From Micrococcaceae bacterium UBA6021 (GTDB taxonomy: Bacteria; Actinomycetota; Actinomycetes; Actinomycetales; Micrococcaceae): 16,793 nt of DNA. Shown one piece after another: positions 6,943 through 14,144 of the stretch. The notes beneath the pieces are model-generated. The model had not been told where the DNA came from, made no database searches, and worked only from the letters and a program-made list of their open reading frames with translations. The stretch covers positions 1-16,793 of the forward strand of contig DIZT01000192.1 of the NCBI GenBank assembly GCA_002427975.1, given 5' to 3'. Each line of letters starts with the position of its first letter. The first letter of the stretch is position 1. Position numbers and translations under genes: made by a program.

Positions 6943-7971
6943 GTGACCAACTTGGAAGTGGCTCCGCAGCAGGAACTTTGTCCGCCCGCAGGCCCTGAAG
7001 GGACGTCCGGGCCCTGCCTGCAGCTCTGGCCCGAACGGGAGGTTCCCTTGGGCGGAGTGCGGGCCATGAACGTCCGGCGCACGCTCCCGCAACGCGGCCT
7101 GCCCACCATCGGCGCCTGGTGTTTCCTGGACAGTTTCGGTCCGGACCGCACCGCCATGTCCGTGCTCCCCCACCCTCACACCGGCCTGCAAACGGTCACG
7201 TGGCCGCTCGCCGGGAACGTCCGGCACCGTGACAGCGTGGGCAGCGACGTTGTGGTCCGGCCCGGTGAGCTGAACATCATGACCGCAGGCCGCGGCGTGT
7301 CCCACTCCGAGTTTGCCGTCCTGCCGGATCCCGACGCCGGCGCGCCGCTGCCCGTGCAGCGCGGCCTGCAGCTCTGGGTCGCACTGCCGGACGCTGAACG
7401 CCACCGCGAACCCGCGTTCGAGCAGCACCGGGAATTGCCCGCGGTAACGGGGCCAGGTTTCACGGCAACGGTGATGGTGGGTGAATTCGCCGACGCCGTG
7501 TCCCCGGCCACCATGTACTCCCCCATCGTCGGGGCTGAGATCTCCTGCGAGGGCACCGCCGAACTGCCGCTGAATGCGCACTTCGAGCATGCCGTGCTGG
7601 TGCTCGACGGCGGGCTGACGCTGGACGGGCAGGAGGTCCCGCCCGGGCCGCTGGGCTACCTGGGCGCGGGCCGTTCGGCGCTGGAAGTACTGGCCCTGCC
7701 GGGCACACGGTTCCTCCTGATCGGCGGTGAGCCATTCCAGGAAGAGCTGCTGATGTGGTGGAACTTCGTGGGCCGCACCCACGACGAAGTGGCACAGGCA
7801 CGAACGGACTGGGAAGCGCAGGCGGCCCTGGCCGACGGTGCTGCCCGCGGGGCCCGCTACGGGCTGATTGAAGGGCACGGTCCTGATGCCGGCGCCGAAG
7901 CCGGCCGCATCCCTGCTCCCCCGATGCCCGCCGTCAGGCTCGCACCGCGGCGTCGGTCAGTCGGACCCTGA
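6943..7971 (+). CDS. Pirin family protein
   Basis: Pirins are bicupin proteins that bind a single iron. Bacterial members act as quercetin 2,3-dioxygenases or as redox- or stress-linked regulators, and many have no known substrate. The 342-residue product has the N-terminal cupin with the metal ligands in LPHPHTGLQTVTW (H77, H79) and RGVSHSEF (H121, E123), the 2-His, 1-His/1-Glu set of the family, so metal binding should be intact. The second cupin lies at about 190-280, with the pirin C-terminal signature FLLIGGEPFQEELLMWWNFVGRTHDEVAQAR. The last 40 residues are Ala/Pro/Arg-rich and variable. It starts with GTG and is probably leaderless. It diverges from the osmolyte operon, and its last 15 bp overlap the convergent kinase gene. 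Its exact activity cannot be told from sequence. Confidence 0.92.
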   Translation: MTNLEVAPQQELCPPAGPEGTSGPCLQLWPEREVPLGGVRAMNVRRTLPQRGLPTIGAWCFLDSFGPDRTAMSVLPHPHTGLQTVTWPLAGNVRHRDSVGSDVVVRPGELNIMTAGRGVSHSEFAVLPDPDAGAPLPVQRGLQLWVALPDAERHREPAFEQHRELPAVTGPGFTATVMVGEFADAVSPATMYSPIVGAEISCEGTAELPLNAHFEHAVLVLDGGLTLDGQEVPPGPLGYLGAGRSALEVLALPGTRFLLIGGEPFQEELLMWWNFVGRTHDEVAQARTDWEAQAALADGAARGARYGLIEGHGPDAGAEAGRIPAPPMPAVRLAPRRRSVGP

Positions 7972-8931
7972 CGCTTCGGATACCAGCTTCAGGACGCCAA
8001 ACACAGGATCCTGGTCCAGGACCCGGACGTCCGTAACACCGGCGGCCACCAGATGGCTCCGGAAAGAGTCCTGCAGCGGGACCACGTTCATGCCCAGTCC
8101 GCTGCCCAGAATCACCGGCCCGTCGATTCCGAGCTTCCGCAGTGCCTGCGCAGCCAGACCCGCAAGATCCTGCCCGGCCTGGTCCAGCAGCTCCTGGCTG
8201 ACCGCGTGTCCTGCTGCGGCCGCGTCCACCACGAGTCGCGCCTGCTGGGCCCAGAAGCGCCGGCCGGTCTCCGGGGAATGAAAAAGCGCAATCAGCCTGT
8301 TGGGGTGGTCCGCTCCGCAGGCGGCAAGCAGCGCATCGGTCAGCTGGTCTTCCGGGAGCCCCTGGTTCATCCGGCGCAGGCTGTGCCGGACGGCCTCACG
8401 GCCCAGCCAGTAGCCGCTGCCTTCGTCCCCCAGCAGGTAGCCCCAGCCTCCTGCCCGGGCCTCTTCGCCGGCCGCATTCCGTCCCCAGGCTGCGGAGCCG
8501 GTGCCGGCAATGACGGCCACACCGGTGCTGGCGCCGCCCGCGGCCAGCAGCAGCCGGGAATCGTGGACCACCGTGACTTTGGCTCCCGGAACATGCGGTT
8601 CGATCAGCGCTGCCAGGGCGGCAGCGTCGTCGTCGGTATCTATACCCCCGGCCCCCGCATACACCTGGGAGACCTGGCCGCCGCCGATCCGGGCGAACAG
8701 ATCCGCGAGGTTCAGCGCCGCCTGTTCGCGGCTGACGTTCTGGACGTTGGCACTGCCGGCCGACTCGTCCGCAACGGACACGCCGTCCTCGAACCGGACA
8801 CCTCGGGTCTTGGTGCCGCCGATGTCCAGGCCGATGATGACCCCCGTGAGGGGACCCGGAGTGCCCGCGGACTCGGCGCCACCCGCTGGGTGGTTTCCGG
8901 ATGTCGTCTGGGGGTGTTCACTGTCAGTCAC
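7957..8931 (-). CDS. BadF/BadG-family kinase, likely N-acetylglucosamine or glucosamine kinase
   Basis: This is an ASKHA-fold sugar kinase of the family that includes human NAGK and actinobacterial glucosamine kinases; it would phosphorylate an amino sugar with ATP. The 324-residue product has a disordered Pro/Gly-rich start (1-28), then phosphate-1 GLDIGGTKTRG (34-44), a putative catalytic aspartate in VVHDSR (D124), phosphate-2 IAGTGSAAWG (141-150), GGWGYLLGDEGSGYWLG (161-177, the family hallmark) and the adenosine loop ILGSGLGMN near 280. I take the GTG at 8931, the only sensible start before the conserved core; GGGGA lies just before it. The gene stands alone: the LysR gene upstream is on the same strand with 78 bp between them, and the pirin gene converges on its 3' end. 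The true sugar substrate is uncertain. Confidence 0.85.
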   Translation of the reverse strand: MTDSEHPQTTSGNHPAGGAESAGTPGPLTGVIIGLDIGGTKTRGVRFEDGVSVADESAGSANVQNVSREQAALNLADLFARIGGGQVSQVYAGAGGIDTDDDAAALAALIEPHVPGAKVTVVHDSRLLLAAGGASTGVAVIAGTGSAAWGRNAAGEEARAGGWGYLLGDEGSGYWLGREAVRHSLRRMNQGLPEDQLTDALLAACGADHPNRLIALFHSPETGRRFWAQQARLVVDAAAAGHAVSQELLDQAGQDLAGLAAQALRKLGIDGPVILGSGLGMNVVPLQDSFRSHLVAAGVTDVRVLDQDPVFGVLKLVSEASGSD

Positions 8932-9009
8932 GTCCCCAGCCTACTGAAACACCGCCGGAGCGCCGAGCGAACGCCGGACCCCGCCATCGTGTCGGAACAC
9001 CGTGGCGCC

Positions 9010-9996
9010 TCATCCCCTCCCGGAACGGGCGGCAACCAGGCCCGCCAGCAACTGTGGACCCTCCTGCAGGACCATCTCACGGAAGAACCGGACGGGATCG
9101 GGCTCGGCATCGGGGCCAGGCTTCCGCCGGCGCCAGCCCAGCCCGATTTCCCGGTACGCAAGTCCGGATTCCAGTGCCAGTTCAACCCAGCCCATGGTTC
9201 CCGTTTCCGGGCTGACGTGGCGCCCGGGTGCATTGCCGCCGGGTGGCAGGATACTGACCCCAAGGCCCGCGGCGACGAGGCCTCGGGCCGTGTGGGTGTC
9301 CTGGCTTTCGAAGGCGATCCGCGGCCGGAAGCCTGCCTCGCGGAACAGCGCATCGGTCAGCGACCGCATGCCGTACCCCGGCCCCAACGCCACGAAGGGG
9401 TCCCGTCGGATGTCCTGCAGCCTGACGCTGCCGCGCCCGGCCAGCGGGTGGCCGTGGTGCACCACCAGGCGAAGGGGCTCACGGTAGAGCGATGCGGAAG
9501 AGATGGTGCTGCTTGACGCCGGAACAGGGGCTGTCAGGGCCAGGTCGGCCTGGCCCGAGGCGAGCTCGGCGAGGCAGGCGTCCCGTGCCCCCTGGCTGAG
9601 GATGAATCCCGCCTCAGGGTGGCGGCTGCGGAAGGCACTGATAAGCAGCGGCAGGGTGGCCTCGCCGAACGTGTGCTGAAAGGACACTGACACTTTCCCC
9701 CGCACCACGTCCGACTCGTGCCGGACCAGGTCCAGTCCGGCCTGGAATTCGGTCAGGGCCGACTCGATGTACGGCAGCAGCGTCCGGGCGGCCGCTGTGA
9801 GGCGGATGCCCCGTCCGTCCCGGATCAGCAGTTCGGTTCCGACGACGGCGCTGGCCCGGGACAGTGCCCGGCTCACCGTGGACTGGGGTACTCCAAGAAG
9901 CTCGGCCGTTTCCGTGACGTGCTGGGTCCGGCCCAGCTCAGCCAGGACGGGGAGCAGCGGCAGGAGCTTGACCAGCTGTTTGTGGTCGGCGTTCAT
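9010..9996 (-). CDS. LysR-family transcriptional regulator, likely controls the divergent MFS gene
   Basis: This is a DNA-binding regulator with an N-terminal winged helix-turn-helix and a C-terminal effector domain. The 328-residue product has the HTH at about 28-50 (TETAELLGVPQSTVSRALSR) and the following wing GTELLIRDGRGIRLTAAAR (53-71). The effector-binding domain starts near VRGKVSVSFQHTFGEATLPLLISAFR. The ATG at 9996 has GGAGGGG just before it; a longer open frame from 10056 would add 20 residues that lie in the promoter region, so I reject it. The gene is divergent from a YnfM-like MFS gene, the same pairing as ynfL/ynfM in E. coli, and a LysR-type T-N11-A site lies between them. The effector is unknown. 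Confidence 0.9.
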   Translation of the reverse strand: MNADHKQLVKLLPLLPVLAELGRTQHVTETAELLGVPQSTVSRALSRASAVVGTELLIRDGRGIRLTAAARTLLPYIESALTEFQAGLDLVRHESDVVRGKVSVSFQHTFGEATLPLLISAFRSRHPEAGFILSQGARDACLAELASGQADLALTAPVPASSSTISSASLYREPLRLVVHHGHPLAGRGSVRLQDIRRDPFVALGPGYGMRSLTDALFREAGFRPRIAFESQDTHTARGLVAAGLGVSILPPGGNAPGRHVSPETGTMGWVELALESGLAYREIGLGWRRRKPGPDAEPDPVRFFREMVLQEGPQLLAGLVAARSGRG

Positions 9997-10041
9997 GGCC
10001 CCTCCAAACGTTCCACTTTGGATATCAATCGTACCTGAAAG

Positions 10042-10056
10042 ATGCATTGGAAGCAT
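10042..10056. promoter_or_regulatory. LysR-type operator between regulator and MFS gene
   Basis: ATGCATTGGAAGCAT is an imperfect palindrome with 4-bp arms (ATGC/GCAT). It contains T-N11-A (10043-10055), the classical LysR-family box. It overlaps the proposed -35 of the MFS gene (10047-10052) and lies 46 bp upstream of the LysR start codon, so binding there could control both directions. Confidence 0.4.
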
Positions 10057-10082
10057 ACATTCGGAAAGCCTACCCTTGAGTT
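10047..10082 (+). promoter_or_regulatory. Promoter of the YnfM-like MFS gene, probably leaderless
   Basis: TTGGAA (10047-10052), an 18-bp spacer and TACCCT (10071-10076) fit a sigma-70-type promoter. The -10 ends 6 nt before the ATG at 10083, and no Shine-Dalgarno is present, so the mRNA would start at the initiation codon. Confidence 0.5.
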
Positions 10083-11369
10083 ATGCCACAAAACGCCCCC
10101 GCCCCGGCAACCTCCGCAGTGTCCCGGGATGCATGGTCGGGACACCCCAAAGGCTCCGCTGCCTACACCAAGATCCTGGCCGGCCTGGCTTTCGCGGGCG
10201 TGGCAACGTTCGCCCAGCTCTACTCCACCCAGGCGGTGTTGCCGCTCCTGGCCGCGGACCTGCAGGTCACCGCGGCTGAGGCGGCGTTGACCATTTCGCT
10301 GGCCACGGTGGGCCTCGCCATCACCGTCATTCCCTGGTCTTTCCTCGCGGACAGGATCGGCCGGGTAAAGGCCATGGCGTGGGGCATCTCCGCCGCCACC
10401 GTCCTGGGCCTGCTGGTGCCACTCGCACCCACCTTCGGCGTGCTGCTTTCTCTGCGGCTACTGGAAGGGATGGCACTGGGCGGGATCCCGGCCATCGCCA
10501 TCGCTTACCTGAACGAGGAAGTGAACAGGGCCCATGCGGCGATGGCAGCCGGCAGCTACGTTGCCGGCACTACGCTGGGCGGACTGGCCGGCCGGCTGGT
10601 GGCAGGCCCGGCAGGCGAGTTATGGGGCTGGCGGACAGCCGCCCTGGCCGTGTCACTGCTGGCAACAGTGGCCGCCGTCCTCTTCCTGGTCCTGGTACCG
10701 ACGGCGAAAGGGTTCACCGCTGCCAAAGCCGCAGGGCTGCGCGGGGCACTGGCGACGCTCGGCGGGCACGTGCGCAATCCCCGGCTCCTGGCGCTCTATG
10801 TCCAGGCGTTCCTGATGATGGGCGGCTTTGTGGCCGTCTACAACTACCTTGGGTTCCGCCTGTCCGCTGAGCCTTTCACGCTGCCTGCCACCCTCATCAG
10901 CCTCATCTTCCTGGCATACCTTTCGGGAACCTTCTCGTCCCGGTGGGCCGGCGGGCTCACGGCCCGGTTTGGCCGCAGGAGTGTCCTGCTCGCGGGCATC
11001 CTCCTGATGATTGCCGGGCTGGCGCTGACGCTGACGCAGGTGCTCGCCCTGATTTTGGCTGGCCTGGTCATCTTCACTGGAGGCTTCTTCGCCGCCCACA
11101 GCATCGGCGCCGGCTGGACCGGAAGCATCGCCACCACCGGCCGCGCCCAGGCATCGTCCCTCTACAATCTTGCCTACTACCTGGGCTCGAGCGTCATCGG
11201 CTGGGCCGGCGGACTTCTGTTCCAGTCCCTGGGCTGGGCCGCGCTCGCCCTGGCCATTATGGTCCTTGCGTGCATCACGGCGGTGACAGTCGCCGTCGTA
11301 CATCCCCGGGGAACCGACGAAACCGCACGGCCCGGCACACGAGGGCAGGCGCAAGCCGCTCAACCGTAG
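10083..11369 (+). CDS. MFS transporter, YnfM-like
   Basis: This is a twelve-helix major facilitator protein, probably a proton-driven exporter in the cytoplasmic membrane. The 428-residue product has a polar N-terminus of about 28 residues, then the hallmark YSTQAVLPLLAADL (47-60) of the YnfM group. MFS motif A is SFLADRIGRVKA (86-97), and RLLEGMALGGIPAIAIAYLNEE covers the fourth helix and the loop after it. A repeat of motif A in the second half is weaker (GGLTARFGRRSVLL). The Ala/Arg/Gly-rich tail of about 25 residues is cytoplasmic. The ATG at 10083 is supported by a -10 box 6 nt upstream rather than a Shine-Dalgarno. The divergent LysR gene is the likely regulator. The substrate is not known; E. 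coli YnfM is linked to drug and metabolite efflux only loosely. Confidence 0.9.
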   Translation: MPQNAPAPATSAVSRDAWSGHPKGSAAYTKILAGLAFAGVATFAQLYSTQAVLPLLAADLQVTAAEAALTISLATVGLAITVIPWSFLADRIGRVKAMAWGISAATVLGLLVPLAPTFGVLLSLRLLEGMALGGIPAIAIAYLNEEVNRAHAAMAAGSYVAGTTLGGLAGRLVAGPAGELWGWRTAALAVSLLATVAAVLFLVLVPTAKGFTAAKAAGLRGALATLGGHVRNPRLLALYVQAFLMMGGFVAVYNYLGFRLSAEPFTLPATLISLIFLAYLSGTFSSRWAGGLTARFGRRSVLLAGILLMIAGLALTLTQVLALILAGLVIFTGGFFAAHSIGAGWTGSIATTGRAQASSLYNLAYYLGSSVIGWAGGLLFQSLGWAALALAIMVLACITAVTVAVVHPRGTDETARPGTRGQAQAAQP

Positions 11370-11425
11370 AACTATCAGGCATCAAATGGCGGGTCCGTCT
11401 GGCGATTGTTCGGAGAGAAGGATGC

Positions 11426-11449
11426 ATTCCGGGGGTGATCAACAGGAAT
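11426..11449. promoter_or_regulatory. ATTCC-N14-GGAAT inverted repeat upstream of the first Lrp/AsnC gene
   Basis: ATTCC (11426-11430) and GGAAT (11445-11449) form a 24-bp inverted repeat with a TGATCA palindrome between them (11436-11441). It overlaps the likely -35 region of the Lrp gene, where Lrp/AsnC proteins often bind to control their own expression. The same half-sites recur upstream of the second Lrp gene. Confidence 0.35.
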
Positions 11450-11457
11450 CCGGCGTC

Positions 11458-11463
11458 TAGGAT
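11458..11463 (+). promoter_or_regulatory. Probable -10 box of the first Lrp/AsnC gene
   Basis: TAGGAT lies 27 nt before the ATG. A weak -35, GTGATC (11435-11440), stands 17 bp upstream. This would leave a leader of about 20 nt that carries the AAGGAG ribosome binding site (11480-11485). Confidence 0.4.
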
Positions 11464-11490
11464 GAACTGACGGACATTCAAGGAGATTCC

Positions 11491-11994
11491 ATGAGTAGCA
11501 ACCCAAAAAGCATCCGGCCAGCCAGCCACTTCGAGCCGCTGGATGCCATTGATGAGCGGCTTCTCGCCGCCTTGGTGGACGATGCCCGGATCTCCAACAA
11601 GCAGCTGGCCGAACTGGTGGGCATCGCTCCGTCCACCGCGCTCATGCGGACCCGCGCACTTTCCGAACGGGGCATCGTCCAGGGATTTGAGGCCAAGCTC
11701 AGCCTCTCGGCCATCGGCAGGTCCGTCCAGGCACTGGTAGCTGTCCGGTTGCGGGCCCACGACCGGGACCAGATCGACCGGTTTACCGCCCGCGTCCCGC
11801 ACCTGCCCGCGGTCCTCTCCACTTTCCACACGTCAGGCTCCGTGGACTATCTGCTGCACATCGCGGTCGCCAGCACGGAGGACCTGCGGGACTGGGTCCT
11901 GGACAACCTCGCCACCGATCCCGTGGTGGGCCACACCGAGACCACCCTCGTCTTTGAGCACATCCAGGGGAACCACGGTCCGCTGCCGGACTGA
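11491..11994 (+). CDS. Lrp/AsnC-family transcriptional regulator (first copy)
   Basis: This is an amino-acid-responsive regulator with an N-terminal helix-turn-helix and a C-terminal RAM effector and oligomerisation domain. The 167-residue product starts with about 15 variable residues, then PLDAIDERLLAALVDDARISNKQLAELVGIAPSTALMRTRALSERGIV (the HTH at about 17-63), then the RAM domain (about 78-155) with FHTSGSVDYLLHIAVAS as the usual mid-domain stretch. AAGGAG at 11480-11485, 5 nt before the ATG, fixes the start. It points towards the convergent MFS gene 12037-13281, with 42 bp between their stops. That MFS gene or the MFS gene upstream could be its target, or it may act elsewhere. The effector is unknown. 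Confidence 0.9.
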   Translation: MSSNPKSIRPASHFEPLDAIDERLLAALVDDARISNKQLAELVGIAPSTALMRTRALSERGIVQGFEAKLSLSAIGRSVQALVAVRLRAHDRDQIDRFTARVPHLPAVLSTFHTSGSVDYLLHIAVASTEDLRDWVLDNLATDPVVGHTETTLVFEHIQGNHGPLPD

Positions 11995-12036
11995 ACCATC
12001 CCCTGCCTGGTGGCGCCCGGCGCACTCCCCCGCTGC

Positions 12037-13281
12037 CTATTGCGCTCCCCGCTGCAGTGCCGTCCGCAGGGTGGCCGCGGACAGCGCCAGGGCGGCCGCG
12101 CTGCACAGCACCACAAAGCCTGTGACCGCCGTCGGCAGCCCGAACACCGCGGTGGCCCACCCCAGCCCGATGACCGGTACGGCGCTGCCCAGGTACGTGA
12201 TGACGTAAACGGTGCTGATGACCTGGGCGTGTTGTGACGATTCCACTTTGGCGGCCACATCATTGAAGACCGTGCGGAATGCGACACCCTGCCCCAGCCC
12301 CGCGCAGACGCTGGCAGCGGCCAGCAGCAGCGGGCTGCTCCAGGCGGCCGCTGCAGCCAGGAGCAGCACCGAGGCTCCCAGGACCGCCAGCCCCGCCGGC
12401 ACCACAAAGCGTCCCCGCACGGACAGCACCTGGCTCAGGGCCGAGGCCGCGAGCGTCATCCCGGCCAGGGCGCCGATCAACGGGCGGGAATCGGTGTGAA
12501 TGATCGGGGCGAAATAAGCCGGGGCCAGCGACAGGCAAAAGCCAAAGACGGAGAAGCTGAGGAATCCGACGGCGGCAGCAAGCCAGAACGCGCCCCTCGC
12601 CTCGGTGGACACCGAGGGCCGGCGGGGAGCCAGGGCCAGGACGGGCCGCCTTCCGGCCGGAGGCTTGATGGCCGGCCGGGCCTGAAGCAGATACAGCGGT
12701 ACCAGCAGTCCCGCCAGGACCAGCGCGTGAACGTAGTACGGGGCGGTGGTGGGCCCTGGCAGCAGCGACAGCAGGCCGCCGATGACCGGACCGGCGGCCA
12801 CGCCTCCCGCCGTCGCCAGCAGGGTGAACCTAGTGGCCCACTCCGGCCGGGACGGGAGCAGTTCCCGCAGCGCGGCGGCACTGGCACCCGTGGCCAGGGC
12901 AACGGCCACACCCTGCAGGGCCCGTCCGGCAGAAAGTGCCACCAGGTTTTCTGCCTGCGAGAAGACCCAGTTTCCCGCCAGTCCGGCGAGGACTGCCAGG
13001 ATGAGCGCTGCCCGCCGGCCGATGTGGTCCGACCAGTGGCCGGCCAGCATGAGCGTTGCCACCAGGGCCAGGACATAGCTGGCAAAGGCCGCCGTGACAC
13101 CGAGTGCCGAGAGGCCGAGGTTTGCCTGGAGCAGCGGATACAGGGGCGTGGCCAGGTTCGCGCCTACCAGCAAGGTGAAGATGACGGCACCGGCCATCAC
13201 CAGCCGTGCGGTGGTGGATGCATCCCAGCCCTGGCGCCCGGCGGTGGCCGGACGCATGCGGAGTTCACTGAAGACTGTCAT
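12037..13281 (-). CDS. MFS transporter (drug/metabolite exporter type)
   Basis: This is a twelve-helix major facilitator protein of 414 residues. About 28 polar residues precede helix 1 (AGAVIFTLLVGANLATPLYPLL, about 30-51). Motif A reads GHWSDHIGRRAAL (81-93). The fourth and fifth helices hold GRALQGVAVALATGASAAALRELLP and GPVIGGLLSLLPGPTT, the motif C-like region often found in exporters. A cytoplasmic loop of about 30 residues rich in Pro and Arg (APRRPSVSTEARG) divides the two halves. The ATG at 13281 is the first usable start before the conserved core; only a GAGG 8 nt away supports it, and the frame further upstream has no other good start. It diverges from the second Lrp/AsnC gene, which is the best candidate regulator. 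Substrate unknown; amino-acid or drug export would fit the Lrp neighbour. Confidence 0.88.
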   Translation of the reverse strand: MTVFSELRMRPATAGRQGWDASTTARLVMAGAVIFTLLVGANLATPLYPLLQANLGLSALGVTAAFASYVLALVATLMLAGHWSDHIGRRAALILAVLAGLAGNWVFSQAENLVALSAGRALQGVAVALATGASAAALRELLPSRPEWATRFTLLATAGGVAAGPVIGGLLSLLPGPTTAPYYVHALVLAGLLVPLYLLQARPAIKPPAGRRPVLALAPRRPSVSTEARGAFWLAAAVGFLSFSVFGFCLSLAPAYFAPIIHTDSRPLIGALAGMTLAASALSQVLSVRGRFVVPAGLAVLGASVLLLAAAAAWSSPLLLAAASVCAGLGQGVAFRTVFNDVAAKVESSQHAQVISTVYVITYLGSAVPVIGLGWATAVFGLPTAVTGFVVLCSAAALALSAATLRTALQRGAQ

Positions 13282-13393
13282 TGGCGCTGCCTCGGCGTCG
13301 ACCGGGGCGGGAGGTCCTTGTGGGAAGCCGCCCCGGGATGGAAATTGATACCTACAGAATGCTTCAAGGCTGACCGATTGGGCCCTTGTTAGT

Positions 13394-13421
13394 GGAATAA
13401 TTGAGCAAAATACGTAATTCC
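13394..13421. promoter_or_regulatory. GGAAT-N18-ATTCC inverted repeat in an A/T-rich divergent control region
   Basis: GGAAT (13394-13398) and ATTCC (13417-13421) flank an A/T-rich stretch with AATAAT and TACGTAAT, in contrast to the GC-rich surroundings. The element lies immediately before the second Lrp gene and 113 bp before the divergent MFS gene. Lrp-family proteins favour such A/T-rich, dyad-symmetric sites, so it is a likely site for control of both genes. Confidence 0.35.
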
Positions 13422-13423
13422 TG

Positions 13424-13948
13424 GTGTCTCCAATAACTGAAAGTGACAGTTTGCCTACCCTCGATCCCGTTGACTTGAAGATCCTGCTGGAACTTATCCG
13501 CGATCCCCGCGTCCAGATCGGCGAGCTGGCCGAGTCGCTGGGGATTGCGCGCAACACAGCGCAGTCGCGCGTCCGGCGCCTGCTCCGCGCCGGGGTGCTG
13601 CACGACGGCGGCCGCGAGATCGACCTCGCGGCGGTGGGGTACGACGTCGTCGCTTTCGTCACGATCGAAGTGACACACCGGGAACTGGACGGAGTTGTGG
13701 GCGCCCTCCGGCTGCTGCCCCAGGTCCTGGAGGTCCACGAGATCTCGGGGCGGGGCGATGTCTGGTGCCGCGTGGTGGCCACCGATACGCACAACCTGCA
13801 GTCCGCCCTCCGCCAGATCCTCCGCATCAAAGGCGTCATCCGGACCGAAACTGTCCTGGCGCTCCACACCCACATTCCGTACCGGACCGAGCCCCTGATC
13901 AGCCGCCTCGCGCAGGCCGTGCCCGGCACTCCAACACGGTCCAAGTAA
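13424..13948 (+). CDS. Lrp/AsnC-family transcriptional regulator (second copy), divergent from MFS exporter
   Basis: The 174-residue product has an N-terminal HTH (LDPVDLKILLELIRDPRVQIGELAESLGIARNTAQSRVRRLLRAGVL, about 13-59) and a RAM domain with VVAFVTIEVTHREL and the conserved EISGRGDVWCRVVATD stretch. It is clearly distinct in sequence from the other Lrp gene in this window, so the two are not a recent duplication. The start is taken as GTG at 13424. There is no Shine-Dalgarno, and TACGTA ends 7 nt upstream, so a leaderless mRNA is possible but less clear than for its neighbours. The divergent orientation to the MFS gene, with a shared A/T-rich control region, suggests it senses an amino acid or related compound that the MFS protein exports. 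Confidence 0.9.
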   Translation: MSPITESDSLPTLDPVDLKILLELIRDPRVQIGELAESLGIARNTAQSRVRRLLRAGVLHDGGREIDLAAVGYDVVAFVTIEVTHRELDGVVGALRLLPQVLEVHEISGRGDVWCRVVATDTHNLQSALRQILRIKGVIRTETVLALHTHIPYRTEPLISRLAQAVPGTPTRSK

Positions 13949-13984
13949 TTCTCCGGGCGCCGCAGCCGGTCCACTGACGGCAGT

Positions 13985-13996
13985 TAGGATTCGAGC
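13985..13996 (+). promoter_or_regulatory. -10 box giving a leaderless start for the DUF1761-like fragment and corA
   Basis: TAGGAT (13985-13990) ends 6 nt before the ATG at 13997. No clear -35 is visible 17-18 bp upstream, and there is no Shine-Dalgarno. The placement matches the other leaderless starts in this window. Confidence 0.45.
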
Positions 13997-14143
13997 ATGG
14001 ACTGGCTTTCACATATTTCACAGGTCAATTGGCTTGCCGTGCTGCTGGCGTTCATCTCCAGCATGGCAATCGGCTCTGTCTGGTACATGCCCGCCGTACT
14101 GGGCAAGCGGTGGATGGCCGCCATCATCGGGGCCATGTCCTGA
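13997..14143 (+). pseudogene. Truncated DUF1761-like membrane protein, 48 codons, directly upstream of corA
   Basis: The 48-residue product contains VNWLAVLLAFISSMAIGSVWYMPAVLGKRWM (start and end residues about 10-40). This resembles the N-terminus of DUF1761 proteins, where an NWLAV-type hydrophobic helix is followed by WY-P-LFGK-WM. Full members have roughly 130 residues and four membrane helices; here a TGA ends the frame after the first helix and a short loop, so helices 2-4 are missing. The frame seems translated: a -10 box lies 6 nt before the ATG. Its stop is one base from the corA start codon. It may be the remains of a gene joined to corA by a deletion, or a short membrane or leader peptide kept to drive corA translation. 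The family match is by recognition only. Confidence 0.6.
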
Positions 14144-14144
14144 C

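Noticed and set aside
8053..9516. A 487-codon open frame on the plus strand across the kinase and LysR genes
   Set aside because: It is antisense to two well-supported genes and crosses the spacer between them; nothing in its sequence resembles a known protein.
9997..10056. Alternative upstream start of the LysR gene
   Set aside because: The 20 added residues would cover the operator and the promoter of the divergent gene; the ATG at 9996 has GGAGGGG before it and the HTH at the usual distance.
11420..11428. Repeat of GATGCATT shared by the LysR-MFS region (10041) and the first Lrp region (11421)
   Set aside because: Only eight bases with a common palindromic core (ATGCAT); it is too short to claim a shared operator for two unrelated regulators.
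13282..13974. Upstream extension of the second MFS frame opposite the second Lrp gene
   Set aside because: It is antisense to a good Lrp/AsnC gene, rich in Arg and Ser, and does not resemble an MFS N-terminus; the ATG at 13281 gives a normal protein.
14034..14144. Longer N-terminus for CorA
   Set aside because: This part is the DUF1761-like fragment read in the wrong frame; CorA similarity begins at TIIDNAVYV after the GTG at 14145.
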